Notes under the pieces: generated by a model
Told to the model about the DNA's origin: nothing
The model's input: the letters and a program-made list of their open reading frames with translations, nothing else
The model's database searches: none
Source: Paenibacillus polygoni
GTDB taxonomy: Bacteria > Bacillota > Bacilli > Paenibacillales > Paenibacillaceae
Direction: 5' to 3'
Assembly (NCBI RefSeq): GCF_030263935.1
Contig: NZ_CP127162.1
Coordinates: 2,737,501 to 2,801,500, forward strand
DNA length: 64,000 bases
Made by a program: the position numbers and the translations under genes
In this document: in pieces, positions 34,809-43,654 of the stretch
Layout of the letters: each line of letters starts with the position of its first letter
How positions within the stretch are numbered: position 1 is the stretch's first letter

Positions 34809-35396
34809 ATGAATAAAAGCAAGAAAATCGGAATCCTATTCTTACTTATCACCATACTATTAAGCGGATGCATCTCAAAAGAAGCTACTCAGGAAGAAGT
34901 GAAAATAGTGCCCCTTGTAGAAGAACCTCAACCTCAAATAGAGACTAAACATAACGAAGAATCAGAAAGTAGAGTTGAACTCGTTATCGGACCTAACGAT
35001 ATCCCGCCTGTCGAGGAGAGTAAGTTTAAAGAAGGTGTGTTTATCGAATGGGCTGATGTAGAGGATAAAATGGATAAAGGGGCCATAGATACGCTACAAA
35101 CGGTGCTAGAAACCATTATTAATCAAGATCTAACAACGTATGCTGCGCAGCTGAGATCCGATGTAAAGGACAGCGTGCCTATAACAGGACAAGACATCTT
35201 TTTTACAGAGGATAAAGACAAGGAATTTATGTTTTATGGTATTGATACGATTGAGAAAGTTTATAAAACGAAGTCAGAATATTACTATAATGCGGTTGTT
35301 ATTTGCATGGAAGCAACGGAAGAGATAACGCAGCATTCCTACTCATTTGTAATTACAAAAAAGGATGAAGAATGGAAGCTTTACATGGTTGATTAA
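34809..35396 (+). CDS. Unknown lipoprotein
   Basis: The 195-residue protein has a signal peptide and lipobox (Leu-Ser-Gly-Cys, about 18-21), a Glu/Lys-rich linker to about residue 65, and a compact C-terminal domain of about 120 residues. It has an AGGAGG site before ATG. It converges with the next gene, with 4 bases between the stops. No family recognised; the last 80 residues resemble small NTF2-like or stress-lipoprotein folds only loosely. Confidence 0.78.
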   Translation: MNKSKKIGILFLLITILLSGCISKEATQEEVKIVPLVEEPQPQIETKHNEESESRVELVIGPNDIPPVEESKFKEGVFIEWADVEDKMDKGAIDTLQTVLETIINQDLTTYAAQLRSDVKDSVPITGQDIFFTEDKDKEFMFYGIDTIEKVYKTKSEYYYNAVVICMEATEEITQHSYSFVITKKDEEWKLYMVD

Positions 35397-35400
35397 TAAA

Positions 35401-35913
35401 TTATTTTATAACATCAGAAACGGATGAACCCATTTTCCCAGTAAATTCTCCATTAACTTTATAACCAGCACCACTCCATTGAAGTATATATTCTCCATCA
35501 CGCATTCCTTGTTCGTAACCATTGTCATAATTCTCCCAAGTTATAGATTTGTTTCCATCAATCTCTCTTGAAAAATATAACTTATCCGTACTTCTATGTA
35601 TTAAGTTAACTCTCACTGGATGGCGGCTATTATTTTTTATAAGGAGCCTAAGATGACCGTATCCCTCATTTACAGTAAAATACTTTGATACAACGGCGCC
35701 TCCCTTTGTGGTATCGCCAATGGAGTTCGGCTTATCATCAGAAGTAGTGCTTTCTAAGTGATCCTCGATAGGAGGATGCGTAACAGCACTCTCTATTTCA
35801 CTAGATTCAGGAGTCACCTTCTCCTGAGTTGTACTTGTGGAAGCAAAAGCAATCATCGCTGTTGTTACCATAGCTAAAGATAATGTCGCAATAAAAGCAC
35901 CTTTTCTCTTCAT
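35401..35913 (-). CDS. Unknown secreted protein
   Basis: A 170-residue protein with an N-terminal signal segment (about 1-26), a Ser/Thr/Glu-rich linker (about 27-75), and a beta-rich C-terminal domain (YGHLRLLIKNNSRHPVRVNL, about 93-112). No lipobox. It faces the lipoprotein gene tail to tail. Similar small Firmicute proteins coat or sit in the envelope, but no function can be assigned. Confidence 0.72.
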   Translation of the reverse strand: MKRKGAFIATLSLAMVTTAMIAFASTSTTQEKVTPESSEIESAVTHPPIEDHLESTTSDDKPNSIGDTTKGGAVVSKYFTVNEGYGHLRLLIKNNSRHPVRVNLIHRSTDKLYFSREIDGNKSITWENYDNGYEQGMRDGEYILQWSGAGYKVNGEFTGKMGSSVSDVIK

Positions 35914-36139
35914 AAATGAATCTCCCTTGTATTTTCTTATATGTATTCATTGCATATCTACATTAAAAGATCTATTGTAACTACAATTTAGGGCTGTGTT
36001 GTTGCTATGTAAACTTTTGTTTCTATCCCATCAAATAGATATCACTGTTATACCACTGCTATATGTCTATTAAAACGCTCAATGAAGGAATTAGGTTTGG
36101 TAAAACCCATAAATAATCTCGATCCCTGTAAACTATAGC
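35914..36139. other. Gap without visible genes
   Basis: About 225 bases between the secreted protein gene and the metal-transporter terminator. I see no open frame with a ribosome site, no strong stem-loop and no repeat. It presumably holds the promoter of the secreted protein gene. Confidence 0.4.
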
Positions 36140-36169
36140 AAAAAAAAGCTGCTAGATTAACCAGCAGCC
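36140..36169 (-). terminator. Terminator of the metal-uptake operon
   Basis: On the minus strand GCTGCT / AGCAGC with a 9-base loop is followed by eight T. It lies 58 bases past the last gene of the operon. Confidence 0.9.
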
Positions 36170-36227
36170 TAATACCCAACCATTATACTATTCCTTGTCT
36201 GTTCTTCACCTTACCCAACTCACCCGA

Positions 36228-36983
36228 TTAGACATGAAATGAAATAACAGAATCCAGCAGTCGTTTTGCATAGTCGTTCTGAACCGCAGAGAGGCTCTTA
36301 GTTGCAATCTGCTCTACAATTTGTCCATTCTCCATAAACAGGACTCGATCACATAAATGGGATACGGCCTGCAGGTCGTGGGCGATGAAGAGAATCGTCA
36401 TATTATCGTTTTCTTTCAGCCTGAACAGCAGTTCCATAATTTGTGATTGTGTTGACACATCAAGTGAGCTAATCGCTTCATCCAGCACTAGAAATCTTGG
36501 ATTTCTACTAATCGCTCTCGCGATGCACACTCTTTGTAATTGGCCGCCGCTTAGTTCATGGGGATACTTATTTGCCACCGATAAAGGGAGTCCCACTTTT
36601 TGTAACAATGATTCCACTTGTTCCTGAATATCTCCAGTTGTTCCAAAGGCTCGAAGCAGCTCACTAATGACGTCACTCACTTTATAATAAGGATTAGCGG
36701 ATGAGGTATAGTCCTGAAAAACAACGCTCATTTGTCCCTTATTTTCTTTGATCCATGTCGTTATCTCTTTGTCTTCCATACGTATGGAGCCAGCGTCAGC
36801 TTTTTCAAGACCTAAGATGAGCCTGCCTAATGTACTTTTTCCGCTTCCGCTCTCTCCAACCAAGCCCACACATTCGCCTGCATGTATATGAAAAGAAACA
36901 TCCTGTAATACGTTCAGCTTCTCTTTTCGAAGTCCCTTCCCAGATCGTTTATAGTACTTATATACATTTTTTACTTCAAGCAT
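36228..36983 (-). CDS. nikE: Nickel/oligopeptide-type ABC transporter ATPase (NikE-like)
   Basis: A 251-residue ATPase of the Dpp/Nik class: Walker A GESGSGKST (about 43-51), signature LSGGQLQRVCIARA (about 140-153), Walker B FLVLDE (about 163-168) and switch His near 199. Its ATG overlaps the TAA of the preceding ATPase gene (TAATG), so translation is coupled. With the other ATPase it should power import of a nickel or metal-chelate complex. The symbol is based on operon content and the NikA-like binding protein. Confidence 0.85.
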   Translation of the reverse strand: MLEVKNVYKYYKRSGKGLRKEKLNVLQDVSFHIHAGECVGLVGESGSGKSTLGRLILGLEKADAGSIRMEDKEITTWIKENKGQMSVVFQDYTSSANPYYKVSDVISELLRAFGTTGDIQEQVESLLQKVGLPLSVANKYPHELSGGQLQRVCIARAISRNPRFLVLDEAISSLDVSTQSQIMELLFRLKENDNMTILFIAHDLQAVSHLCDRVLFMENGQIVEQIATKSLSAVQNDYAKRLLDSVISFHV

Positions 36984-37804
36984 TACACAGGATCATCCTT
37001 TCTCATCGCATCTGAAAAGGACTTCGTTAATTGTTCTCGGGTATGAATTAAAAACTTCGTATAGTCCTGCTCTGGGTTTGAGAATACATCTTCTATTTTC
37101 CCGTACTCTACTTGTTTTCCATCTTTCATGACAAGTACCGTTTGTGCTAGTCTTTGTACAACACCGAGGTCATGTGATATAAAAATAACAGCCGTATCGA
37201 GTTCACTTCTCAGTCGTTCAAACTCTTTTACTACCTCATTTTGCGTGATCGAATCCAGCGCAGTTGTAGGTTCATCCGCAATAATAATATCTGGTTTCAC
37301 TGCCATCGCAATCGCAATCATACACCGCTGCAGCATACCGCCTGATAACTGATGCGGGTATTTCTTCAGCACTTGTTCTGGTTCTTTAATTTGCATCTTT
37401 TCAAGCTCTATAATAGAGAGAACTCTCGCTTCTTTTTTCGATATTTCGAGGTTCTCACACAAGGTCTCAATCATTTGACTTCCCATGGTATATAACGGAT
37501 CAAAGGCAGACATCGCGTCTTGCAAGATCATGCAGATCCGCTTGCCTCTTATCTTTCTCATCTCTTTCTTACCTAGCTGCAACAGATCATCGCCATCAAA
37601 ATAAACATGCCCTGTAACCTTCAGTGAGGGCTGAGTTAGTCCCAGTATAGCCTTTGTGGTAATAGACTTACCGCTTCCGCTTTCTCCGACAATACCTAGA
37701 CAATGATTGCGATCTAGCGTAAAATTCACATTTTCTACGAGGACTGTCTTTTTCCGTTCATCTGTAATGGATAAGCCCTTTACTTTTAACACACTCAAGT
37801 TCAT
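36983..37804 (-). CDS. nikD: Nickel/oligopeptide-type ABC transporter ATPase (NikD-like)
   Basis: The ATG at 37804 with AAGGGG upstream gives 273 residues and fits the 1-base gap after the permease stop (TGAGATG). Walker A GESGSGKSITTKAI lies near 37-50, signature LSGGMLQRCMIA near 155-166, and Walker B IIIADEPTTALD near 176-187. It is one of the two different ATPases of a Dpp/Nik-class importer. Confidence 0.86.
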   Translation of the reverse strand: MNLSVLKVKGLSITDERKKTVLVENVNFTLDRNHCLGIVGESGSGKSITTKAILGLTQPSLKVTGHVYFDGDDLLQLGKKEMRKIRGKRICMILQDAMSAFDPLYTMGSQMIETLCENLEISKKEARVLSIIELEKMQIKEPEQVLKKYPHQLSGGMLQRCMIAIAMAVKPDIIIADEPTTALDSITQNEVVKEFERLRSELDTAVIFISHDLGVVQRLAQTVLVMKDGKQVEYGKIEDVFSNPEQDYTKFLIHTREQLTKSFSDAMRKDDPV

Positions 37805-37805
37805 C

Positions 37806-38642
37806 TCACCCCTTCTTCGTTCCCCGTTTCGTATCAAAGGCATCTTGCAAGCTGTCCCCTACGAAATGAAAAGCCGCTACCACAAGCAGAATCGCTATTC
37901 CAGGAGCAAGCATTTGATAAGGATGTACAATCATCACATTTTTTGCTTCATTAAGCATCATCCCCCACTCAGGTGTCGGAGCTTGTACTCCTAATCCTAA
38001 GAATGACAGGGCTGAAATGACCAAGATGACAGATCCCGTATCCAGTGTAGCTAACACTGCAATTTCTCCAGCTGCTCCCGGTAAAATATGTGTTTTTACA
38101 ATATGCCTCGTACTGCAACCTGACACTTTAGCAAACCGGATATAATTTTTGTCCGTATATTTTAAAACAATCGTACGGATCATCCGAGTGTACCAAGCCC
38201 ATTTTGCGATAATACTTGCGAGAATCACATTAAATAAGCCGGGACCCATCATTCCCACAATCGCCAGAATCATCACTTCACTTGGAAAAGATAAAAATAC
38301 ATCACATATTCTCATAATGAGTTCATCTACTTTCCCTCGTGAAATCCCAGCGATCACTCCGAGAAACGTACCTATGATAATCGTTGCTGCCATTGCTAAA
38401 AAGGAGGTAAATACCGTGGTACGTATCCCATAGAGTAACCTTGACAAAATGCAGCGCCCAAGTTGATCTGTACCCAGCGGATAGCTCATACTTATCCCTG
38501 CAAATTTCTCTTTTACGTTGGTTTCAATCGGATTATGCGGTGCAAGCATAGGTGCAAATATTCCAGCCAAAATGACAACAAATAGAAAACCTATACATAT
38601 CATCGCTAAACGATCATTTTTTAATCTATTTATTACCCCCAC
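37806..38642 (-). CDS. nikC: Nickel/oligopeptide-type permease (NikC-like)
   Basis: A 278-residue inner-membrane permease with about six membrane segments. The EAA-type loop is IRFAKVSGCSTRHIVKTHILP (about 182-202). The C-terminus has the class feature GVQAPTPEWGMML. It starts 2 bases after the NikB stop. Confidence 0.87.
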   Translation of the reverse strand: MGVINRLKNDRLAMICIGFLFVVILAGIFAPMLAPHNPIETNVKEKFAGISMSYPLGTDQLGRCILSRLLYGIRTTVFTSFLAMAATIIIGTFLGVIAGISRGKVDELIMRICDVFLSFPSEVMILAIVGMMGPGLFNVILASIIAKWAWYTRMIRTIVLKYTDKNYIRFAKVSGCSTRHIVKTHILPGAAGEIAVLATLDTGSVILVISALSFLGLGVQAPTPEWGMMLNEAKNVMIVHPYQMLAPGIAILLVVAAFHFVGDSLQDAFDTKRGTKKG

Positions 38643-38644
38643 AG

Positions 38645-39574
38645 TTAAGCCTCTTTTCTAAGTCTTGGATATAATAACATCGTAATGATATCAACAAGTA
38701 AATTACAGCCTACAAATAATACCGCCATCAGAAGTACATAAGCTTGAATGACTGGATAATCATGATTAAATATCGCTGTAATACATAATCGCCCTACTCC
38801 GGGCCATGCAAAGATATTTTCCACGATCACCGTACCTGCGATAAGTTTAGGGATGGACATGCCAAGTGCAGCAATCGAGGATTGCAGAGAGTTTTTAAAT
38901 ATATGTTCAAAAATCTTCCGTTCCTTTAAGCCGCGAGCTTTTGCATACAGTACGTAATTCTCCAGCTTGTTCTTCACCATGTTATTTCTAAGCAGTCTGA
39001 CGTAGGTTGATATATAGGCAAAAGAAAGAGTCACGGCTGGAAGAATAACGGAGCCCGGGGACTCCATTCCACTTGTGGGCAGTAAATTTAGCTTTACAGC
39101 AAATAACCACATGAGGAGTAAACCAATCCAGAAGCTTGGTATGGCCTCCGATACAAAAACCAATCCTCTTATAAACCGGTCAATCATCGTACCCTCATAA
39201 ACGGTACATATGACTGCGGCCACGATGCTAACCGTCAAAATAATCGCTAGTGACACCATGGCTAAATGCAAAGTCACAGGAATGGCTCGGCTCATTTCGC
39301 TAATGACCGGTTTGTTCGTAATATAACTGTTACCAAAATCTCCTTGCAGACTGTCCACTACCCATGCTGCATACCTCTCAATAAAAGACTTGTCGAGGCC
39401 AAGTTCTGAGCGCATTTCCGCAACCGCTGCTTCTGTCGGTGTGATTTCATTCACACGAAGTGCGACTTCAGCCGGGTCACTTGGACTTAAATTAATCAGA
39501 ATAAAAGACAAAAAGGATATACCTAATAAGATGGGTATCATGCTTAGTAATCTTTTTATCATGTAATTTCCCAT
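38645..39574 (-). CDS. nikB: Nickel/oligopeptide-type permease (NikB-like)
   Basis: A 309-residue permease of the DppB/NikB class with an N-terminal MIKRLLSMIPILLGISFLSF segment, a large first outer loop carrying LSPSDPAE, and about six membrane segments. The loop YVLYAKARGLKERKIFEHIFKNS (about 207-229) contacts an ATPase. It follows the binding-protein gene after a gap holding a stem-loop. Confidence 0.87.
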   Translation of the reverse strand: MGNYMIKRLLSMIPILLGISFLSFILINLSPSDPAEVALRVNEITPTEAAVAEMRSELGLDKSFIERYAAWVVDSLQGDFGNSYITNKPVISEMSRAIPVTLHLAMVSLAIILTVSIVAAVICTVYEGTMIDRFIRGLVFVSEAIPSFWIGLLLMWLFAVKLNLLPTSGMESPGSVILPAVTLSFAYISTYVRLLRNNMVKNKLENYVLYAKARGLKERKIFEHIFKNSLQSSIAALGMSIPKLIAGTVIVENIFAWPGVGRLCITAIFNHDYPVIQAYVLLMAVLFVGCNLLVDIITMLLYPRLRKEA

Positions 39575-39598
39575 TTTGTGATTCTCCCTAAAATGAAT

Positions 39599-39631
39599 GA
39601 AAAAGACAGATGCTTGGGATCTGCCTTTTTC
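39599..39631 (-). terminator. Intercistronic stem-loop between nikA and nikB
   Basis: GAAAAAGACAGAT pairs with ATCTGCCTTTTTC (one mismatch) and is followed on the minus strand by T-rich sequence. It is placed to terminate some transcripts after nikA, so that more binding protein than permease is made. Confidence 0.65.
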
Positions 39632-39639
39632 ACCTTAAA

Positions 39640-41238
39640 TTATGATTGTTCGAAATACATCTTTTCAAATGGTATCTCGTATTGGGAAACATTAAATGTT
39701 ACACCTTTTAACTCCGGAACATAAACTGCTTTTGTGCGCGAATACGTAAGAGGAATATATACTCCCTCATCATGAATATAAGAGAGAATATCTTTATACA
39801 TCTCCTGACGCTTCTCTTCACTTGCCTCAATCATCACGGCTGTAATGGTATCATCTAACCATTCTTTTTTCTCCAGTCCAATCTGTGCTTGATAATCACC
39901 ATGTGCTGGAATTCTCCATGAGGATAGATAAGATTGAGGGTCATACGGAGTACCCCATGATAAGGAGTACATGAGATCAAACTCCCCTGATTTTTGTCGA
40001 TCTAAAAAGGCTTGTTTCTCTTCACCAATGATTTTTAGTTCAGCTCCAACGTTTTTAAAATCGCTTTGGATGAATTCGCTGATTGTTTTTTCTTGCGCAT
40101 TGTTAGAGTTATAGTAAATAGAAAGCTCTAATTTTTTTCCATCCTTATATCGATAGCCGTCATTTCCAAGTGCCCAGCCTGCTTCATCTAAAAGTTTGTT
40201 TGCCTTATCGGGGTCAAACGTTCTTACCTCTAAATCCAGATCACTATAAGGCACCGTTGACGAGAGCAACGTATCTGCCACAGATTCCGAACCATTCAGA
40301 ATCTCATCAGCGATGGACTTTTTATCAATTGCATATTGAAACGCTTCACGGACTTTAACATCACCTGTAATCGGCTTGTTGGAGTTGAGTAAAATAGCTC
40401 TAGAAGCAACCGGTTTACTTATATCTGTTGTATATTGACCTTGTTCTTCTAATGCTTTGAACGAATCAATATCTATCATATCGCCGTCAGCACCAAAGAT
40501 AAGATCCACTTCTCCTTTTTGAAGAGCAAGCAAGATCGTTTGCGGATCCGGCATTACCTTCCACTTCACCGTAGAGACTTTTGGTTTTTCACCCCAATAA
40601 TTTTCATTGGCGGTAAATATGGCATACTGCCCCTCTTTGTGTTCCGTTAACACCCAAGGACCTGTCCCTGCATAACTGCTAACTCCATCTTTTGTCTGTC
40701 CATCAATAAAAGATTTAGGCGAGATAAAACGGAATGGACGAGTAAGGCCGAGTTCAGTTAGAGCAGGATAGTAGGGATGCTTTAATACAAGTTTATATGT
40801 ATATTCATCGACTACCACGTTTTCTTTGATCTCATTGACCATATCAAGCCAAGCATGGCGTTCACTATTTTTTAATATTGCATCCATGTTTAACTTTACC
40901 GCATCTGCATTAAAAGGCTCTCCATCGGTAAAAGTAACATCTTGTCTCAAATGAAAGGTATACCCTAACCCGTCTTCTGAAATGTCCCAACTCTCAGCTA
41001 GAGCAGGCTTTACACCTTCATTCGTATTAATCACAAGTGATTCAAACACCATATTTTGGGCTGACATTTCCCCGCTATATAAATGAGGGTTGATATCTCT
41101 TATATCTTTTGTGCTGGCATAGACGATTTCATCGCGTGAACGATCTTCCGTGCTAGATGTACCCCCTCCCTGACATCCTGTAACGAATACAATAAGTAAA
41201 CAGAGTAATAAGGTCATATTGATTTGCAGTTTTTTCAC
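39640..41238 (-). CDS. nikA: Nickel-binding lipoprotein (NikA-like)
   Basis: I choose the GTG at 41238, with GGGAG 8 bases upstream, giving 532 residues and a lipobox (Val-Thr-Gly-Cys near residue 21). The protein follows E. coli NikA closely along its length: NPHLYSGEMSAQNMVFESLV, then RPFRFISP, GTGPWVL, ENYWGEKP, ADTL, and a TPYDPQSYLSS motif. NikA proteins bind nickel through small chelators such as histidine or metallophores. No metallophore synthesis genes are visible here. First gene of the uptake operon. Confidence 0.88.
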   Translation of the reverse strand: MKKLQINMTLLLCLLIVFVTGCQGGGTSSTEDRSRDEIVYASTKDIRDINPHLYSGEMSAQNMVFESLVINTNEGVKPALAESWDISEDGLGYTFHLRQDVTFTDGEPFNADAVKLNMDAILKNSERHAWLDMVNEIKENVVVDEYTYKLVLKHPYYPALTELGLTRPFRFISPKSFIDGQTKDGVSSYAGTGPWVLTEHKEGQYAIFTANENYWGEKPKVSTVKWKVMPDPQTILLALQKGEVDLIFGADGDMIDIDSFKALEEQGQYTTDISKPVASRAILLNSNKPITGDVKVREAFQYAIDKKSIADEILNGSESVADTLLSSTVPYSDLDLEVRTFDPDKANKLLDEAGWALGNDGYRYKDGKKLELSIYYNSNNAQEKTISEFIQSDFKNVGAELKIIGEEKQAFLDRQKSGEFDLMYSLSWGTPYDPQSYLSSWRIPAHGDYQAQIGLEKKEWLDDTITAVMIEASEEKRQEMYKDILSYIHDEGVYIPLTYSRTKAVYVPELKGVTFNVSQYEIPFEKMYFEQS

Positions 41239-41272
41239 TTCGTATGCTCCCTTTTTTGTATAAACTATAATT

Positions 41273-41803
41273 CTATGCATCATGCTGATCTACTTGCATA
41301 TCCATATGAAGTGTATTCCAGATCGGATCATCTTCAGCTAATCTTTCTTCGAAACCTTTTGATTTCCAAAATGGAATCGCGCCAGGAAGAAACGGATGGG
41401 TATGCAAATATAGCGTTTCATAGTCAGCCTGCTTACAAAATTGCAAGGCTTCACCAAATAAAATCGATCCCAAACCGAATCTTCGATAGTTCCGATCAAC
41501 ATAGCATTTCACAACTTCTGCAGTTTTACTATGATGATAGAATCGATCCAGTTGAACAAATCTCCCATCATATGGAGTAATCGCGATGGTTCCAATCACC
41601 GTTCCATCCTCAAAAAAAGCAGCAAAAATCGCTGCATCGTCCTGCTCCATATAATATTCATTAAAATGAAGTAAGTCTGGCGGAAGCTCATCCTGAGTTA
41701 ACATCGGGAAGATTTCTTTACGTACCCTCATCATAAACTCTACGATTTGGTCACGTTCGCAAGCTTGCACTTTTCTTATACTATACGGCTGCTGTATTTT
41801 CAT
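41273..41803 (-). CDS. GNAT-family N-acetyltransferase
   Basis: A 176-residue acetyltransferase with the acetyl-CoA loop RNYRRFGLGSILF (about 108-120) and the C-terminal GFEERL strand. It ends 34 bases before the nikA start and could be co-transcribed with the metal operon. A link to metal or chelator modification is possible but not shown. The substrate is unknown. Confidence 0.82.
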   Translation of the reverse strand: MKIQQPYSIRKVQACERDQIVEFMMRVRKEIFPMLTQDELPPDLLHFNEYYMEQDDAAIFAAFFEDGTVIGTIAITPYDGRFVQLDRFYHHSKTAEVVKCYVDRNYRRFGLGSILFGEALQFCKQADYETLYLHTHPFLPGAIPFWKSKGFEERLAEDDPIWNTLHMDMQVDQHDA

Positions 41804-41904
41804 TTTCTCTCAAACTTCCCCTTATCCTAAACATTTCTATGGATTAATATTAGTAGTCACAAAGCGAAAATTCAAGTTTTTGTGAGCAGTTTCGACATCT
41901 TACG

Positions 41905-41941
41905 CACAAGAAAAGAACAAACCTTACAATATATGGTTTGT
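41905..41941 (-). terminator. Terminator after the metallopeptidase gene
   Basis: On the minus strand ACAAACC / GGTTTGT with an 11-base loop is followed by TCTTTTCTT. It lies 10 bases past the metallopeptidase stop. Confidence 0.7.
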
Positions 41942-41950
41942 CAGTGATGT

Positions 41951-42613
41951 TTACAATGACATATCTTGCCCATATCTCGCAAGGTAGGCCTCTTTTTCTT
42001 TGTAATCCTTCATTATACTTCCCACTCGTCTCCAAAAAGAACGATCATGATTCATATGCAGCAAATGGCAGAGTTCATGAATCACGACATAATCAATGAC
42101 CTCGATCGGCGCCATCGCAAGACGGTAATTAAAAGTAAGCTGTTTCGCTGAGTTGCAGCTCCCCCACTTCGTCCTAGATTCCTCAATGACAAAGGATTTG
42201 GGCGTAACTTTGAGCTGCTTTTGATAGATTTTGATACGTTCGTTAATCACTTTCTTACAGCTTGTAAAGTAAAATTTCTTTAAATCTGCTCTTAACTCTT
42301 CTTCTGTTCGTCCCTGCGTCTCAATGAGTTCATGCAAGAAATAATACTTTCCCAGATGAAGGAATTTCCCTTCTTCTTCGTACTCCCTTATCTTTGACGG
42401 TGTACGAGCGGCTTCAATCGCGCGGAGTTGTTTTACAATCTTATCTCCTTGCTGACGTACAGCGTTCATGATTACCTCATCTTCTGTATGCTTTGGCGCT
42501 TTCACAATGATCAGGCCCGAAGGATAGATCTGAATGGAGAGTTTTTTACGTGGACCATATTCCACATGAAATTCAATTTGCTGGTTGTCTAGTTCAATTT
42601 TCATCATCAACAT
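41951..42613 (-). CDS. YgjP-type zinc metallopeptidase (M48-like)
   Basis: I choose ATG at 42613, giving 220 residues; a longer frame to 42757 would run into the AraC gene. The zinc motif is HELCH (about 179-183) with a third ligand in HMNHDRSFW (about 189). TKWGSCN (about 149-155) is typical of the YgjP/DUF45 group. The ribosome site is weak. The gene follows the AraC regulator by 28 bases. Cellular substrate unknown. Confidence 0.82.
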   Translation of the reverse strand: MLMMKIELDNQQIEFHVEYGPRKKLSIQIYPSGLIIVKAPKHTEDEVIMNAVRQQGDKIVKQLRAIEAARTPSKIREYEEEGKFLHLGKYYFLHELIETQGRTEEELRADLKKFYFTSCKKVINERIKIYQKQLKVTPKSFVIEESRTKWGSCNSAKQLTFNYRLAMAPIEVIDYVVIHELCHLLHMNHDRSFWRRVGSIMKDYKEKEAYLARYGQDMSL

Positions 42614-42641
42614 CGTTTCTATATATATTTTCTCTATATTA

Positions 42642-43433
42642 CTATAAACGCATGGCTTCCGAAATATTTCTTCGAAATTCATTAGGCGTAGCGGCATATT
42701 CCTTTTTAAAAGCACGATAGAAAGATCGCAAACTATTAAATCCAGAATCAAATGCAATAGCAGTGACTGGTTTCGTAGTGGACGTCAGCAGCATGTAAGC
42801 ATAAGCGGCCCGCTGGGCATTAATATAATCTCGGAACGAGATTTGGAACTGTTCGGAGAAGGTACGGGAAGCATGAAATTTACTGATCCCGAGCTCTTTT
42901 GAAAGGGTATCAAGCGTGATCGGCTCTAAGTAATGGAGGTCAATATAGGTAAGTATTTTATGAATGATATTCATATCTTTCGTATAATCTGCTTTTTGCA
43001 GAGACAGCAGCGGCATCGCATGTCCTAGAATTACGGATAGGTATGCCTTAATCAAGCGTCTGTCTACTTGTTCATCATATAATTTGCACAGCATAGTGAG
43101 GGCGTTCTTTATGACCTCGTTCTTTGAGAGGATCGGACTGTCTGGTATATAGTTAAGTAAATCTCCTGTATAGTCCCCTGGAAAGGCAGCATCGAAAAAG
43201 ATCAGCAAAATCTGATTGTTTTTCTTCGTCGTATAGCTATGTGGCTGGTTAGGAAAAACGATCGCGATCTCTCCTTCAGACAAACTATAATCTTGCTGAT
43301 TAATAGTTATATTAATTTCCCCTGATAACACCAAGGTGATTTCGACATTCTTATGCAAATGAAGAGGATACGTATTATTCGTAGAAATAAATAGATGAAA
43401 ATCGTGATCGCGATGCTGGTATTTGATTTTCAC
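42642..43433 (-). CDS. AraC-family regulator with N-terminal cupin
   Basis: A 263-residue protein with a cupin ligand-binding domain (about 10-95, LHLHKNVEITLVLSGE) and a C-terminal double helix-turn-helix (about 160-258). The GTG start at 43433 has GGAGG 8 bases upstream. It is divergent from the large pectate lyase gene at 43655 and so is a natural candidate to control it in response to a sugar. Confidence 0.9.
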   Translation of the reverse strand: MKIKYQHRDHDFHLFISTNNTYPLHLHKNVEITLVLSGEINITINQQDYSLSEGEIAIVFPNQPHSYTTKKNNQILLIFFDAAFPGDYTGDLLNYIPDSPILSKNEVIKNALTMLCKLYDEQVDRRLIKAYLSVILGHAMPLLSLQKADYTKDMNIIHKILTYIDLHYLEPITLDTLSKELGISKFHASRTFSEQFQISFRDYINAQRAAYAYMLLTSTTKPVTAIAFDSGFNSLRSFYRAFKKEYAATPNEFRRNISEAMRL

Positions 43434-43654
43434 ACCTTACTCCTCCCCTATTCGCGTTAGAATTTCCTAACGAACTCTACTTCACTACTAAGAACATAAT
43501 ATATGTATCCTCATTAGTACAAGAACAAACTACAATATTTGGCACAAAATAATAAACTTATGGCATGTAAATACAAAGAGAAAGATTTAAAGTAATAACG
43601 TAAGCAACCTATTAATGAGGGGAGGGAGTATAACAGGATTGCAGATCGTCCTAA

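Noticed and set aside
42614..42757. N-terminal extension of the metallopeptidase into the AraC gene
   Set aside because: The extension has no ribosome site and lies inside the AraC coding region. The family starts near the ATG at 42613.
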